From the NCBI GenBank assembly GCA_020632875.1, contig JACKET010000016.1, positions 62,001 to 126,000 on the forward strand: a stretch of DNA of 64,000 nt, read 5' to 3'. The stretch comes from Alphaproteobacteria bacterium (GTDB lineage Bacteria; Myxococcota_A; UBA796; GCA-2862545). This document shows, in pieces, positions 1 to 8,022 of this stretch. The position numbers were made by a program, and so were the translations under genes. Below the pieces are notes generated by a model. The model made no database searches, was not told where the DNA came from, and was given only the letters and a program-made list of their open reading frames with translations. Position 1 is the first letter of the stretch; each line of letters opens with the position of its first letter.

Positions 1-1130
1 GGCTGCGTGGGACGCGTGATGATGCCGATGGGCCGGGACTCGGGGAACAGGTCGTCGTAGACGCCGGGCGCGAGCAGGCCGAGCAGGTTCGTGTCGATGG
101 CGAGAGGCAGGTCGCCCGTGCTGTCGTCGATGGTCTGGCACAGCAGACCCGCGTTCCAGACCGCGAACAGGCCTTCGTTCACGAGGTCGTCGTCGACGTA
201 CACGCCGACCTGCGGCGTGAAGGGGAGGCCCGACGCGAAGGCGCCGACACCCGGCAGCGTCGAGGCGGTCGCGAGCGACTCGGTGATGCCGTAGGGCTCG
301 ACGCAGGGGTCGGCGGGCGCGGAGATCGAGCCGTCGAGCGCGATGCGCACACCCTGGGGCACGATGTCGATGGCGGACGGCGCCACGTCGACGCTGAGGA
401 TGACGCCGCCGAGGTCGATCTCCTCGGAGATCGTGGCGCTGGCGAGGGCGTCGTTCACGGCCGTCTGGAGGTCGAGATCCTGGCTGAGCCCGTCGATGGC
501 GCTCGCGATCTCCGGCTCGACGAAGTCGAGGACCAGGCCGAAGACGTCGACGCCGAAGAAGTCGAGGAAGTCTTCGATGGCCGTGACGGTGCCGCAGTTG
601 GCGAGCTGGAAGTCGTCGCCCGTGAGGGTCCACTGCCAGTCGAGCGGCGGGAACGAGACGTTCGCCGTGCCGTCGGGGTTCATGGTGAGGCCGATCTCAC
701 CCTGGATCTGGATGTCGAACGGATCGACCCAGGCGTCGCAGGTCTCGGTGATCGAGATGATCTCGATGCCCGTGCCGTGCAGGTAGATGTCGACGGGGTC
801 GGACTGCTGGTTGACCTGCACCGTGAGGTTCGCGTCGAGGTAGAGCACGCCGTTGCCCGGCGTGATGTCGGCGTCGTTGATCGTGACGGACGCCCAGCCG
901 TTCGTGATCGAGTACTCGTACGAGTACGCGCACAGGCCCCAGACACAGCCGCCTTCGTCGGCATCGGCGAACGTGGGAACGTCGATCTGGGACGGCAGCA
1001 GCGTGGTGGCGATGGGCAGGAACGCGTCGAGCCCGTCGTCGCTCACGTCGATGGCGACGGCGTTCGGGATGGTCGCGCCCGGCGCGTTGCCGGCGAGGGC
1101 GGGGGCGCCGAGGAGGGCGAGGGCGAGCAT
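1..1130 (-). CDS. Secreted BPI/LBP-like (TULIP-type) protein, C-terminus beyond window
   Basis: The frame starts at ATG 1130 behind a GGAG at 5-6 nt spacing and stays open to the window edge, so about 376 residues are visible and the stop is missing. The N-terminus is a short signal peptide (LALALLGAPALAG, then N). Segment order resembles the eukaryotic BPI/LBP/CETP family: an early GLDAFL stretch followed by IDVP, alternating beta-rich sequence, a helix with paired hydrophobics (VEPEIASAIDGL), then a second half with a VGVYVDDDLVNEGLFAVWNAG strand-turn and a LLGLLAPGVYDDLFPE segment. That family binds lipid in a hydrophobic tube. Family assignment is my reading of motif order, not a search result; plain secreted hypothetical protein is the alternative. 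It is separated from the upstream trmK-like gene by about 48 bp. Confidence 0.6.
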   Translation of the reverse strand, partial: MLALALLGAPALAGNAPGATIPNAVAIDVSDDGLDAFLPIATTLLPSQIDVPTFADADEGGCVWGLCAYSYEYSITNGWASVTINDADITPGNGVLYLDANLTVQVNQQSDPVDIYLHGTGIEIISITETCDAWVDPFDIQIQGEIGLTMNPDGTANVSFPPLDWQWTLTGDDFQLANCGTVTAIEDFLDFFGVDVFGLVLDFVEPEIASAIDGLSQDLDLQTAVNDALASATISEEIDLGGVILSVDVAPSAIDIVPQGVRIALDGSISAPADPCVEPYGITESLATASTLPGVGAFASGLPFTPQVGVYVDDDLVNEGLFAVWNAGLLCQTIDDSTGDLPLAIDTNLLGLLAPGVYDDLFPESRPIGIITRPTQ

Positions 1131-1152
1131 GTCGACTCCACGTACTCCCTCG

Positions 1153-1182
1153 ACGATAGCCGACGGATTGCGCGATCCTCAA
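1153..1182 (-). promoter_or_regulatory. Possible sigma70-like promoter for the BPI-like gene
   Basis: On the minus strand TTGAGG (1182-1177) and TATCGT (1158-1153) are separated by 18 bp, with the start codon about 23 bp further on. The -35 box overlaps the stop codon of the trmK-like gene. Match quality is moderate, so co-transcription from upstream is equally possible. Confidence 0.35.
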
Positions 1183-1802
1183 GCGTCGCGGGGTGTTCCG
1201 AGCGCCGCGAGCCGCTCGCGGACGAATCCGAGCCTTCGCACGTGGTCTGCATGTGCCGACGGGGACGGGCGCGACTGGCGCTCGAGGCGCTCGAGGTGAC
1301 CGACGAGCTGCGCGAGGTGCTCGCGCACGTGCGGGTCGTGGCCCTCGAGCAGGCGGGGGCCGTACTCGAGCGCGAGGCCCGTCGCGGGCTCGGCGCCGGG
1401 CTCGGCGACCACGACCTCGGCGAACCGCCCGGCCTCGCGGGCGAGACCCTCGTCGACGATGCGCCAGCCGTTCTCCGCGAGCCACGTGCGCAGCGCGCAC
1501 GGGTCGTCCTGGGCGTGGAGGACCGCGCGGCGGACCGAGGGGCCCCGCGCGAGGATGCGGGCGATGGAGCGCGCGCCCATCCCCGCGATCACGACGGTGC
1601 CGAGCGCGCGGAAGCAATCGAGCCCGTCGGTGACGACCCAGTCGATGCCCGGGGCTCGCGCGTGGTCCTGGATCTCCGTCGCGATGGCGCCGATCGCCGC
1701 GGCGACCCGCCCGTGGTCGGCACCCACGTCGACGCGTGGTGGTGGCCCTTCGAGGGCGAAGCGGACCAGCAGGTCGCGGCGGGGACGGCCGGCGCTCGCC
1801 AC
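1179..1802 (-). CDS. trmK: TrmK-like tRNA (adenine-N1)-methyltransferase
   Basis: 207 aa from a GTG whose first base is the last base of the preceding stop (TAGTG), indicating translational coupling. The Rossmann SAM-binding loop reads DVGADHGRVAAAI near residue 22 and is followed by an IAGMGARSIARIL segment, the pair of motifs typical of TrmK/COG2384, which methylates A22 N1 in tRNA in Gram-positive bacteria. A C-terminal helical, basic and leucine-rich segment (about residues 150-207) matches the coiled-coil tail of that family. The start follows from the coupling and from the motif lying where TrmK has it. Substrate position in this organism is inferred from family only. Confidence 0.72.
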   Translation of the reverse strand: MASAGRPRRDLLVRFALEGPPPRVDVGADHGRVAAAIGAIATEIQDHARAPGIDWVVTDGLDCFRALGTVVIAGMGARSIARILARGPSVRRAVLHAQDDPCALRTWLAENGWRIVDEGLAREAGRFAEVVVAEPGAEPATGLALEYGPRLLEGHDPHVREHLAQLVGHLERLERQSRPSPSAHADHVRRLGFVRERLAALGTPRDA

Positions 1803-3289
1803 TACTCGGCCCGGCGCGCCTGCACGCGCTTCGCGGCGGCGAGGATGCCGTCGAGGGCCTGCTCGGGGGCGTCGTCGGCATCCCAGCGCCCGATCGCCGC
1901 GCGGACCTCGGCGAGCACGGACTCGAGGGAAGCCGCGTCGTCCGCGACGCGCTTTCGCCGCTCCTCCATCGCGAGGACGTCGGCGAGCGTGGATTCGAGC
2001 CGCGCCCGCCGCGCGTGGGACGCCTCGTCGTCGCCGAGGGACGCGAGCCGGGCCTCGAGATCGGCCGCGGTGGTGGAGCTCGAGCCGCGCAGCGCATCGT
2101 GCTCGCGTCCCAGCGCCTCGATCTCGCGCTCGGCGGCGGCCAGCACGGCGCGAACGTCGCCCGCGGGCGCCAGGGGCAGGCCTGCCGCGGCGAGGGACGT
2201 GCGGGCGTCGGACAGGGCGGACCAGGCGCGCGCCAGGGCGGGATCGGCGAACCTCCGGCGGCGCTCCTGGGTCGCCTCGATCTCGGCCTGCTGCGCGTCG
2301 GCGAGCAGGTTGCGCTGCGAGTACCACATGTAGCCCGTGCGGAGCGACATCCCGGCGAGCCCCAGCGCGAGGAGGAAGCCGAAGGTCGGCAGCCACCACA
2401 GCCCGACGAGGCTCAGCGTGAACGCCGCGAAGCCCGTCGCGGCGGCCGTCGCGGCGAGGGACGCGCTCCACGCGGCGGCCACGATGGACCCGCCGGTCGA
2501 TGCCTCTGCGGGGAGCCCCGTGGCACGGCGGATCCGCTCGGCCGAGTGCCGGGCGTCGCGGCCCCGCCCGTGGCTCTCGAGCACCAGGGGGAGGCCGCCG
2601 GCCGCGAGCCCGTCGAGCACCGCGAGGGGGACCCCGGCGATCCCCGCGGCCGCGGAACGCTCGCGCGGACCGAGCTCCCGGAGCACGTCGGGGGGAATCA
2701 GCACGGCGGCCCGCGGCGGCGGGCGGTCGTGGATCGCTTCGGGCGGCCGGGTTCCCGGCACCTTCGTGAGCTTCAGCTCGCCCGTGCGCGTGAGGGACGC
2801 CGCGGGCCGGGAGCCCGCCAGCACGGCGCGTGCAGTGCGCCGGACCTCGGGCGCCGCGTCGGCGAGCGCGGCGATGGCCTCGTCGATCCGCGGGTCGCGT
2901 CCGGCCGGGGAGCTCGCGCGCAGGAACCCGGCGAGGCCGTCGAGCACGCTGCCTTCGGGCTTCGCGCGGTACCAGGGCACGAGCAGCAGGCCACCGGTGG
3001 AGTCGACGCGGATCTCCTCGGCGTCCAGCCCGCGCAGGTGCCCACCGACCCGCTCGAGGGCGTCGATCGCCTCGATCCCGAACCGCACCGGGTCGTCGGC
3101 GTGGATGTCGCCGTCGGCGAACACGATGGCGCCCGCCCATCGCGCGAGCACCCGGAACACGGGGCTCTCGGGCAGCCCGTCGTAGAACGCCTCGAAGTCC
3201 CCGAGGTCGCCGGAGATGAGGCGGATGCAGACCCCGTCGCGATCGGCGTCGTCCCGCACGGCGCAGACCGAGACCGTCCCGTACTGCAT
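1802..3289 (-). CDS. Hypothetical membrane protein with central hydrophobic hairpin and coiled coil
   Basis: 495 aa, start ATG 3289; no clear Shine-Dalgarno precedes it, so the start is provisional. The N-terminal half (about 1-270) is a soluble alpha/beta-like region without a motif I recognise. Residues about 280-325 are strongly hydrophobic and glycine/alanine-rich (two probable membrane segments around GFAAFTLSLVGLWWLP and FGFLLALGLAGM). The last 160 residues are Ala/Glu/Arg-rich heptads, a probable coiled coil, ending QARRAE. It overlaps the trmK-like gene by one base, so both are probably expressed together. Function not recognised. Confidence 0.8.
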   Translation of the reverse strand: MQYGTVSVCAVRDDADRDGVCIRLISGDLGDFEAFYDGLPESPVFRVLARWAGAIVFADGDIHADDPVRFGIEAIDALERVGGHLRGLDAEEIRVDSTGGLLLVPWYRAKPEGSVLDGLAGFLRASSPAGRDPRIDEAIAALADAAPEVRRTARAVLAGSRPAASLTRTGELKLTKVPGTRPPEAIHDRPPPRAAVLIPPDVLRELGPRERSAAAGIAGVPLAVLDGLAAGGLPLVLESHGRGRDARHSAERIRRATGLPAEASTGGSIVAAAWSASLAATAAATGFAAFTLSLVGLWWLPTFGFLLALGLAGMSLRTGYMWYSQRNLLADAQQAEIEATQERRRRFADPALARAWSALSDARTSLAAAGLPLAPAGDVRAVLAAAEREIEALGREHDALRGSSSTTAADLEARLASLGDDEASHARRARLESTLADVLAMEERRKRVADDAASLESVLAEVRAAIGRWDADDAPEQALDGILAAAKRVQARRAE

Positions 3290-3425
3290 CGGGTCACCCG
3301 TCTCGGTCCAGGGGGTCTCGGCGTCCAGCGCGGCCTCCGCGGTCGCCCGATCCGTAGCACGCAGCCCCGCGGAGACGGAACACGCCCGGGGGGTTTCGTG
3401 CTATTCGAGGTGAGGAGGGCCGTAC

Positions 3426-3956
3426 GTGTCCAGCCCCACGCTCGAACAGATCATCAACTTCCTGCTCGATACGCCGATGTTCGGTGATCTCGACGCGAAC
3501 GAGCTCTCCCAGGTCGTGCACATCATGCAGGTCCGCACCCTCGCGGCCGGTGACGTCATCTTCCGCGAGGCCGAGCCCGGCGACGCCTGGTACGTCGTGT
3601 ACGAGGGCGAGGTCGACGTCGTGAAGGATGCCGGCGACGGGCGCCGCGTGGTCGCCAACCTCGGCCCGCGCACGTGCTTCGGCGAGATGGCCATCCTCGA
3701 CGGGTCGCCGCGGTCCGCCACGGTGCTCGCGAAGACGAGCGTCACGGCCTTCCGGTTCCCCCGGGTCGAGTTCAACGAGCTCCTCGGTCAGGGCACGCTC
3801 GCGGCCTACAAGCTCGTCTACCAGATCGCGCTGGTGCTGGTGTCCCGCCAGCGCCAGACCACGTCGTGCCTCGTGTCCCTGCTCAAACAGGATGCGCCCG
3901 CCGTGGTCCGCCAGGGGCTCGCCCCGCTCGTCGAGCACGCCACGGTGGCCGAGTGA
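3426..3956 (+). CDS. Cyclic-nucleotide-binding domain protein (CRP/cNMP fold, no DNA-binding domain)
   Basis: 176 aa from GTG 3426 behind a GAGGAGG. Residues about 15-125 form a single cNMP-binding beta-roll. The phosphate-binding cassette is well preserved: GEMAILDGSPRSATV with G86, E87 and R96, the residues that hold the ribose and cyclic phosphate in CRP/PKA-type domains. The remaining 50 residues are helical and show no helix-turn-helix, so this is a stand-alone sensor rather than a CRP-type activator. The stop overlaps the next gene's start (GTGA), so the two are coupled. Ligand (cAMP or cGMP) cannot be told from sequence. Confidence 0.85.
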   Translation: MSSPTLEQIINFLLDTPMFGDLDANELSQVVHIMQVRTLAAGDVIFREAEPGDAWYVVYEGEVDVVKDAGDGRRVVANLGPRTCFGEMAILDGSPRSATVLAKTSVTAFRFPRVEFNELLGQGTLAAYKLVYQIALVLVSRQRQTTSCLVSLLKQDAPAVVRQGLAPLVEHATVAE

Positions 3957-4552
3957 TCTGGGCCGTCGTCGGCCTCGCGCTGGCGGCCATCCCCGAGGGC
4001 CTGCGGCCCGCACCCGCTCCCGCCGACGCCCCCGAGGCGTTCGCGAAGGCGTTCCCGAAACGCCCCGGCCTGGCGTGCGCGACGCTGCTCCCCGAGCACG
4101 CGCTCCTGTGCTTCCGGGTGTGGGAGGAGGGGAAGCGCCGGTGGGTGACCGAGGCCGACCTCACCACCTGGGGCACGACGATCGAGGGCCTGCGGGTCCA
4201 CGTCGCCGCGAAGGCGGTCGAGGTCCTGAAGACCGAGCCGACCCCCCAGGCGATCGTCGACATGCCGGCCGGCTACCACGAGCTGCGCGACGGCGATGGC
4301 TGGGCGGTCGCCCCGCTCCTCCAGGCCGAGGCGCTCGCGCAGAAGCTGCACGGCGAGGGCACGCGCGTCGCCCTCCCGCGGTCCACGGTGTTCCTCGCCT
4401 GGAAGCCCGGCGACGCCGAGCTCGATCGGGTGATGGCCGTCGCGGTCCGCGAGATGTACGACCAGGCCGACGACGCCGTGACGCCGATGGTCCACGTTCT
4501 CGAGGGCGGCAGATTCGTGCCGTTCGCACAGGCCAAACCCACGGGTGGTTGA
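3953..4552 (+). CDS. Hypothetical exported protein, weakly DUF1444-like
   Basis: 199 aa from GTG 3953, overlapping the cNMP-binding gene by 4 bp. The first ~15 residues are hydrophobic (MIWAVVGLALAAIPEG) and probably an export signal. The C-terminal region (PRSTVFLAWKPGD, then VREMYDQADDAVTPMVHVL) recalls DUF1444/YtpQ proteins, whose role is unknown, but the match is from memory and weak. It is probably functionally linked to its neighbour because of the coupling. Overlaps the divergent-frame region before the next gene without obvious consequence. Confidence 0.7.
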   Translation: MIWAVVGLALAAIPEGLRPAPAPADAPEAFAKAFPKRPGLACATLLPEHALLCFRVWEEGKRRWVTEADLTTWGTTIEGLRVHVAAKAVEVLKTEPTPQAIVDMPAGYHELRDGDGWAVAPLLQAEALAQKLHGEGTRVALPRSTVFLAWKPGDAELDRVMAVAVREMYDQADDAVTPMVHVLEGGRFVPFAQAKPTGG

Positions 4553-4583
4553 AACCCGGTCGCGCGGGGCGGAGACTGCCGGC

Positions 4584-4919
4584 ATGGCCGACGAACCCCA
4601 CGACGAGTCCACCTTCGAGCCCGCACCGCTCGCCGACGCCCTCGCCCTGCTCGTGAAGCGCGCCCTCCGCCGTTCGCGGCAGGAGCTGTCCCGCGCGGCC
4701 GACGGCCAACGCCGCCGCCTCGAGCTGCGCCAGAAGCGGCGCGACCTCGAGCACTTCTGGATCCGGCTCGGCAAGACCGCACACCGCCTCGTCGAGGCCG
4801 GAGAGATCGACCATCCGGCGCTCCGGAAGGCGATGACCAGGATCGCAGAGCTGGAGGCCGAGCTCGAGGAGACCGAGGCGAGGCACCGAGACGTTGCGCA
4901 CGCTTCGGAGTCGGAATAG
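4584..4919 (+). CDS. Small charged, coiled-coil hypothetical protein
   Basis: 111 aa. I choose ATG 4584 (MADEPHDES) because GGAG lies 9 nt upstream; an in-frame ATG at 4545 overlaps the previous gene and has no such site. The protein is soluble, highly charged and almost entirely helical, with two Arg/Glu-rich stretches (RRSRQELSRAADGQRRRLEL and the terminal EAELEETEARH), consistent with a coiled coil. No family recognised. It lies 29 bp upstream of tRNA-Ala and could be part of the same transcript. Confidence 0.7.
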   Translation: MADEPHDESTFEPAPLADALALLVKRALRRSRQELSRAADGQRRRLELRQKRRDLEHFWIRLGKTAHRLVEAGEIDHPALRKAMTRIAELEAELEETEARHRDVAHASESE

Positions 4920-4948
4920 CAGGACGGCGTCCGTGGAGACGCGGGCAC

Positions 4949-5021
4949 GGGGGTGTAGCTCAGCTGGGAGAGCGCTAGAATGGCATTCTAGAGGTCGTGG
5001 GTTCGATCCCCATCACCTCCA
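4949..5021 (+). tRNA. tRNA-Ala (anticodon GGC)
   Basis: A 73-nt cloverleaf. The acceptor stem GGGGGTG pairs with CACCTCC and contains the G3:U70 wobble, the identity element for alanine. The anticodon arm CTAGA-ATGGCAT-TCTAG gives anticodon GGC. The T-loop GTTCGAT is canonical. CCA is not encoded (A is followed by CTC). Confidence 0.97.
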
Positions 5022-5027
5022 CTCCGT

Positions 5028-5061
5028 AGCCCTCTGCGACCCGCAGGGGGCTTCGTCGTTT
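5028..5061 (+). terminator. Rho-independent-type terminator after tRNA-Ala
   Basis: An 11-bp stem (5028-5038 with 5042-5052, one G-U pair) closes a 3-nt loop and is followed by the pyrimidine-rich TCGTCGTTT. It lies 7 nt after the tRNA 3' end and 41 bp before plsC, so it probably separates the two transcripts. Confidence 0.7.
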
Positions 5062-5102
5062 CCGGACCCGAGGAGCAGGTCATCATCCGCCGGCTGACTG
5101 GA

Positions 5103-5822
5103 ATGGCGTTCGCGGCGTGGGGCCTCTTCGGAGGCGTGCTCGCGGGGGCGTTCTTCGGCCTGGGCGTGGTGCCGTTCTGGCCGATCCCGCGCGGACGGCG
5201 CGAGCGCTACACGATGACGCCCGCTGCGGCCTGGGCCCGATTCGTCACGAAGTACGTTCTCTTCGCGCGGGTCCACACGCAGGGCGAGCTCCAGCTGGCG
5301 GACGGCGAGGGGGCGATGCTGCTCTGCAACCACCGCTCGTGGCTCGACCCGCTGCTGCTGATGGGCTGGACGCGCTCGAACGGCCTGTCCAAGCGCGAGA
5401 TCCTGTTCATCCCGGTCATCGGGCTGATGGGCTGGCTCTGCGGCGCCGTCTACTTCGACCGGCGCGAGAAGGACGCGCGTGCGCGGGCGCGCGACGAGGT
5501 GCTGTTCCTCGTGCGCAACGGGCACCGCATCCAGGTGTTCCCCGAGGGCACGCGGTCCCGCGACGGCAAGCTGCGCAGCAAGGTGTTCCTCACGCTCGTC
5601 CGCGACGCGTGGGATGCGGGGCTCCCCGTGGTGCCGTGCGCCGTCATGCACACCGATCGCTCCCTGCCGGTGGGCACGTTCACCGCGCATCCGTTCGCCG
5701 ATGTGTACCTCGAGGTCGGCGAGACGATGCATCCGGCGGATCACGAGAGCGACGAGGCCTTCGCGATCGAGGCGTGGCGCCGGGTGAAGGCGCTGGTCGC
5801 CCACCTCGAAGCCTCTGCGTAG
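5103..5822 (+). CDS. plsC: 1-acyl-sn-glycerol-3-phosphate acyltransferase (PlsC family)
   Basis: 239 aa, the usual PlsC length. It transfers an acyl group to lysophosphatidic acid to make phosphatidic acid at the inner membrane. The catalytic NHX4D motif is intact (N76-H77 to D82 in NHRSWLD) and the substrate-binding FPEGTR motif is at 146-151. The N-terminus (AAWGLFGGVLAGAFFGLGVV) is a membrane anchor. ATG 5103 gives a complete anchor. The stop is only 2 bp from the 3' end of the convergent tRNA-Leu gene. Acyl specificity is not predictable. Confidence 0.9.
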   Translation: MAFAAWGLFGGVLAGAFFGLGVVPFWPIPRGRRERYTMTPAAAWARFVTKYVLFARVHTQGELQLADGEGAMLLCNHRSWLDPLLLMGWTRSNGLSKREILFIPVIGLMGWLCGAVYFDRREKDARARARDEVLFLVRNGHRIQVFPEGTRSRDGKLRSKVFLTLVRDAWDAGLPVVPCAVMHTDRSLPVGTFTAHPFADVYLEVGETMHPADHESDEAFAIEAWRRVKALVAHLEASA

Positions 5823-5824
5823 GT

Positions 5825-5908
5825 TGCCCGGAGCGGGGCTCGAACCCGCACTCCCTCGCGGAAAGGGGATTTTAAGTCCCCTGTGTCTACCGGTTCCACC
5901 ATCCGGGC
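5825..5908 (-). tRNA. tRNA-Leu (anticodon TAA)
   Basis: An 84-nt class II tRNA on the minus strand. The acceptor stem GCCCGGA pairs with TCCGGGC, discriminator A at 5825, and CCA is not encoded. The anticodon loop CTTAAAA gives TAA (reads UUA/UUG). A long variable arm and GGTTCGAGC T-arm are present. It begins one nucleotide after the stop codon of the TlpA-like gene (stop at 5910-5912), so it must be cut from a joint transcript or start within that gene. Confidence 0.97.
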
Positions 5909-5909
5909 A

Positions 5910-6392
5910 TCAGCGCGCGACCACCGAATCCACGGCCTGGTTCAGGCGGGCTTCGTCGACCGAGACGTTGAACTGCTTCGCGCGGGTGCCGTCGGCCGCG
6001 ACCAGGAGCGTGACGGGCACGCTGTTCGGCCAGCCGTCGAGCTGGTTCAGCGCGCCCGCGGGGTCGGGATCGACGAGACCGAGGCTGCGGAAGCCCGCGA
6101 GGCCGAGGCGCTCGAGGGTGGCCTTCACCTTGGTGTCGTGGAGGCTCGGCATGTCGACGTTGACGAGCACGAGCTCGACGTCGTCGCGCGAGTCGGCGAC
6201 CCGCTTGATGTCGGGCAGCTCGCGCATGCAGGGGCCGCACCACGTCGCCCAGAAGTTGTAGATACGCGGCCGCGCCTGACGGGAGCCGATCTCGTCGCGC
6301 AGCGCGTCGATCGCCACGGGATGGAACCCGCCCGGGAGCGGCGGAGCCTCGGCAGGAGCGGACGAACAGGCGGCGAGCACGAGCAGCAGCAT
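5910..6392 (-). CDS. TlpA-family thioredoxin-like lipoprotein
   Basis: 160 aa. A short lipoprotein signal ends in LAAC, lipidating C9, so the protein is probably membrane-anchored and faces the periplasm. A thioredoxin fold follows, with the redox motif WCGPC at residues 51-55, the family cis-proline in NSVPVTLL, and the helix-strand order of TlpA/ResA proteins that reduce exported thiols, for example in cytochrome c maturation. No cytochrome maturation genes are nearby, so its partner is unknown. ATG 6392 has GAAGGG upstream. Only 23 bp separate it from the divergent lipoprotein gene. Confidence 0.88.
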   Translation of the reverse strand: MLLLVLAACSSAPAEAPPLPGGFHPVAIDALRDEIGSRQARPRIYNFWATWCGPCMRELPDIKRVADSRDDVELVLVNVDMPSLHDTKVKATLERLGLAGFRSLGLVDPDPAGALNQLDGWPNSVPVTLLVAADGTRAKQFNVSVDEARLNQAVDSVVAR

Positions 6393-6415
6393 CGCCCTTC
6401 CGGTAACCTCCTCGC

Positions 6416-7216
6416 GTGCGATGGCTCGTGATCATCCTGCTGTGCGCGGGCTGCCCCAAGGGCAGGCAGACCGCCGTCGACGCGCTCGCCCCGCTGCTCG
6501 CCGAGGCCGACGCGGCGTGGGACCGGCGGGGCACGAACGGGCTCGAGCCCGTGACCGTCGCGCTGCAGCGGGCGTACTCGCTCCGCCCCGAGAGCCCCGA
6601 GGTCGCGTGGCGCCTCGCGCGCCTGGGCATCGCGAAGGGCCTGACGCTCGAGGAGGAGGCCGACCGCGTGGCGGCGTTCGGCGAAGCGCGCGCCCAGGCG
6701 TGGAGCTGCGTGATGGGCGACCCGCACGTGCGCGCGCTCGAGATCGAGGTGGGCCTCGACGAAGCCCTGCAGGCCGTGCCCGAAGAGCGGTACGCGTGTC
6801 TCGTGTGGGCCGGGCACGCGTGGACGCGGTGGCTCGTGGAGTTCGGTGCGGCCGGCGCGGCGCTCGACCTCGCCGACCTCGACCGCGTGACGGTCTACGC
6901 GCGTGGGCTGCCGAGCGACCCGTGGCTGGCGGACTGGAGCAGCGCGCTGGTGCTCGCCGCCCGCCCCGAGTGGGAGGGGAGGGACGTGCAGGCCGCCCAG
7001 GCCGAGCTGCGCCGGGTCTCGAACCGCGAGCGCGAGCGGCTGGAGCCGCTGGTCGACCTCTACCTGTACGCCGCGCGCGGCACCGACCTCGAAGGCCCGG
7101 TACGCCGGGAGATCGCGCACGGGCGCCCCGACACACCAGAAGAGCGCGCGTACGTCGCGCGGGCGCTCGCGCTGCCCGGTGACCGCGGGGATGTGGAGCC
7201 GGACGACACGCCGTGA
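6416..7216 (+). CDS. Lipoprotein with TPR-like helices, possibly TatT-like
   Basis: 266 aa from GTG 6416. The N-terminus MRWLVIILLCAGC is a lipoprotein signal with the lipidated Cys at 13. The rest is predicted helical, alanine/leucine/arginine-rich, with degenerate TPR spacing. A central segment YACLVWAGHAWTRWLVEFG resembles the TRAP-associated T-component TatT (PF16811), a periplasmic TPR lipoprotein, but I see no TRAP transporter here, so this is a tentative match. No clear Shine-Dalgarno. Its 3' side opens into the first fold-back repeat region. Confidence 0.72.
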   Translation: MRWLVIILLCAGCPKGRQTAVDALAPLLAEADAAWDRRGTNGLEPVTVALQRAYSLRPESPEVAWRLARLGIAKGLTLEEEADRVAAFGEARAQAWSCVMGDPHVRALEIEVGLDEALQAVPEERYACLVWAGHAWTRWLVEFGAAGAALDLADLDRVTVYARGLPSDPWLADWSSALVLAARPEWEGRDVQAAQAELRRVSNRERERLEPLVDLYLYAARGTDLEGPVRREIAHGRPDTPEERAYVARALALPGDRGDVEPDDTP

Positions 7217-7330
7217 GGCGTCCGATGGTCCGAGAAACCGCTCTCTGTGTGGAAGCGGTCGGGAAGGGCACGACGCAACCGTTCCTGCGCCCTCCGCTGT
7301 GGCGGAAGGGATCGAGCTTCGAGCCCGAGG

Positions 7331-7806
7331 ATCACGCAGATGACGCAGAAGGACGCAGATGACGCAGAAACGAGGCCGCCCCGGGTCGAGCGACTTCGCG
7401 TCCCCGGAGCGACGAGAGGGCCTTCTTGCGGATCGGATTCGAGACTCATCAGAGCAGGCGGGCGTTTCGGCTGCCTCCGGAAGGCGGACCCGCCAACGGC
7501 CCGCCCACCTCGGATTTTTTCGGGGAGAGGCACCGTCCGCGTACCACTCGAGCAGCCCGAAAACGCTGGCCTGCTCTGGTGGGTCCCCAATCCGGTCCGC
7601 GAGAAGGCCCCCTCTGTCGACCCGAACACCGAGACGTCCCCTACGAGACCCGGACGCTCTGAGTGGACCTTGGCGACCGTGGGTTGGCGGTCTTGGCGAT
7701 CTTGGCCGTGCAATCCCCGTCGTCAGCGCTCGGGGAAAGGAGGACGCTCGACCCGCGACGGCCTGGTTTCTGCGTCATCTGCGTCCTTCTGCGTCATCTG
7801 CGTGAG
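7331..7806. repeat. Fold-back repeat element A (476 bp, long inverted arms)
   Basis: The left end (7331-7370) and right end (7767-7806) are near-perfect inverted copies, each made of a 19-bp unit acgcagatgacgcagaagg repeated about twice. The arms continue inward: 7406-7450 pairs with 7572-7616 at about 80% identity (centred on CAGAGCAGG / CCTGCTCTGG), and several differences are U-G compatible in a plus-strand RNA. The right arm holds an extra ~110 bp. Frames are interrupted relative to copy C, so it is non-coding. The junction lies between convergent genes. In the rest of this gap, 7217-7330 and 7807-7995, I see nothing recognisable. Confidence 0.8.
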
Positions 7807-7995
7807 GCCCTGAGACGCTCGGAGCCCGGTCGCTTCCGACCCAGACAGCAGTTTTTCCAGGGACGTTCCGGTGTTCGGCCGTGAGATCGAGGATCGGCGA
7901 CGCTGCAGGACGCTCTGGAGACGGACTGGGGCGACCCTACACGTCTGCCCACCGGAGCCGAAGCGTCCGCGTGCTCTCGTGATCCGAATGCCGAT

Positions 7996-8013
7996 CCGCC
8001 GGAGGGCCGGCGG
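7996..8013 (-). terminator. Hairpin just downstream of rpsU
   Basis: Perfect 7-bp GC stem (CCGCCGG / CCGGCGG) with a 4-nt loop, 10 bp beyond the rpsU stop. There is no U-tract, so it may stabilise the 3' end rather than terminate alone. Confidence 0.4.
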
Positions 8014-8022
8014 GACCGCGAG

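Noticed and set aside
777..2333. Long plus-strand frame opposite the first two minus-strand genes
   Set aside because: No start signal, low-complexity Arg/Asp/Glu content; shadow of the trmK-like and membrane-protein genes.
7517..7530. Run of Ts in element A (cggattttttcgg) as a terminator
   Set aside because: No stable hairpin lies directly before the T-run on the plus strand; it falls in the loop between the arms.
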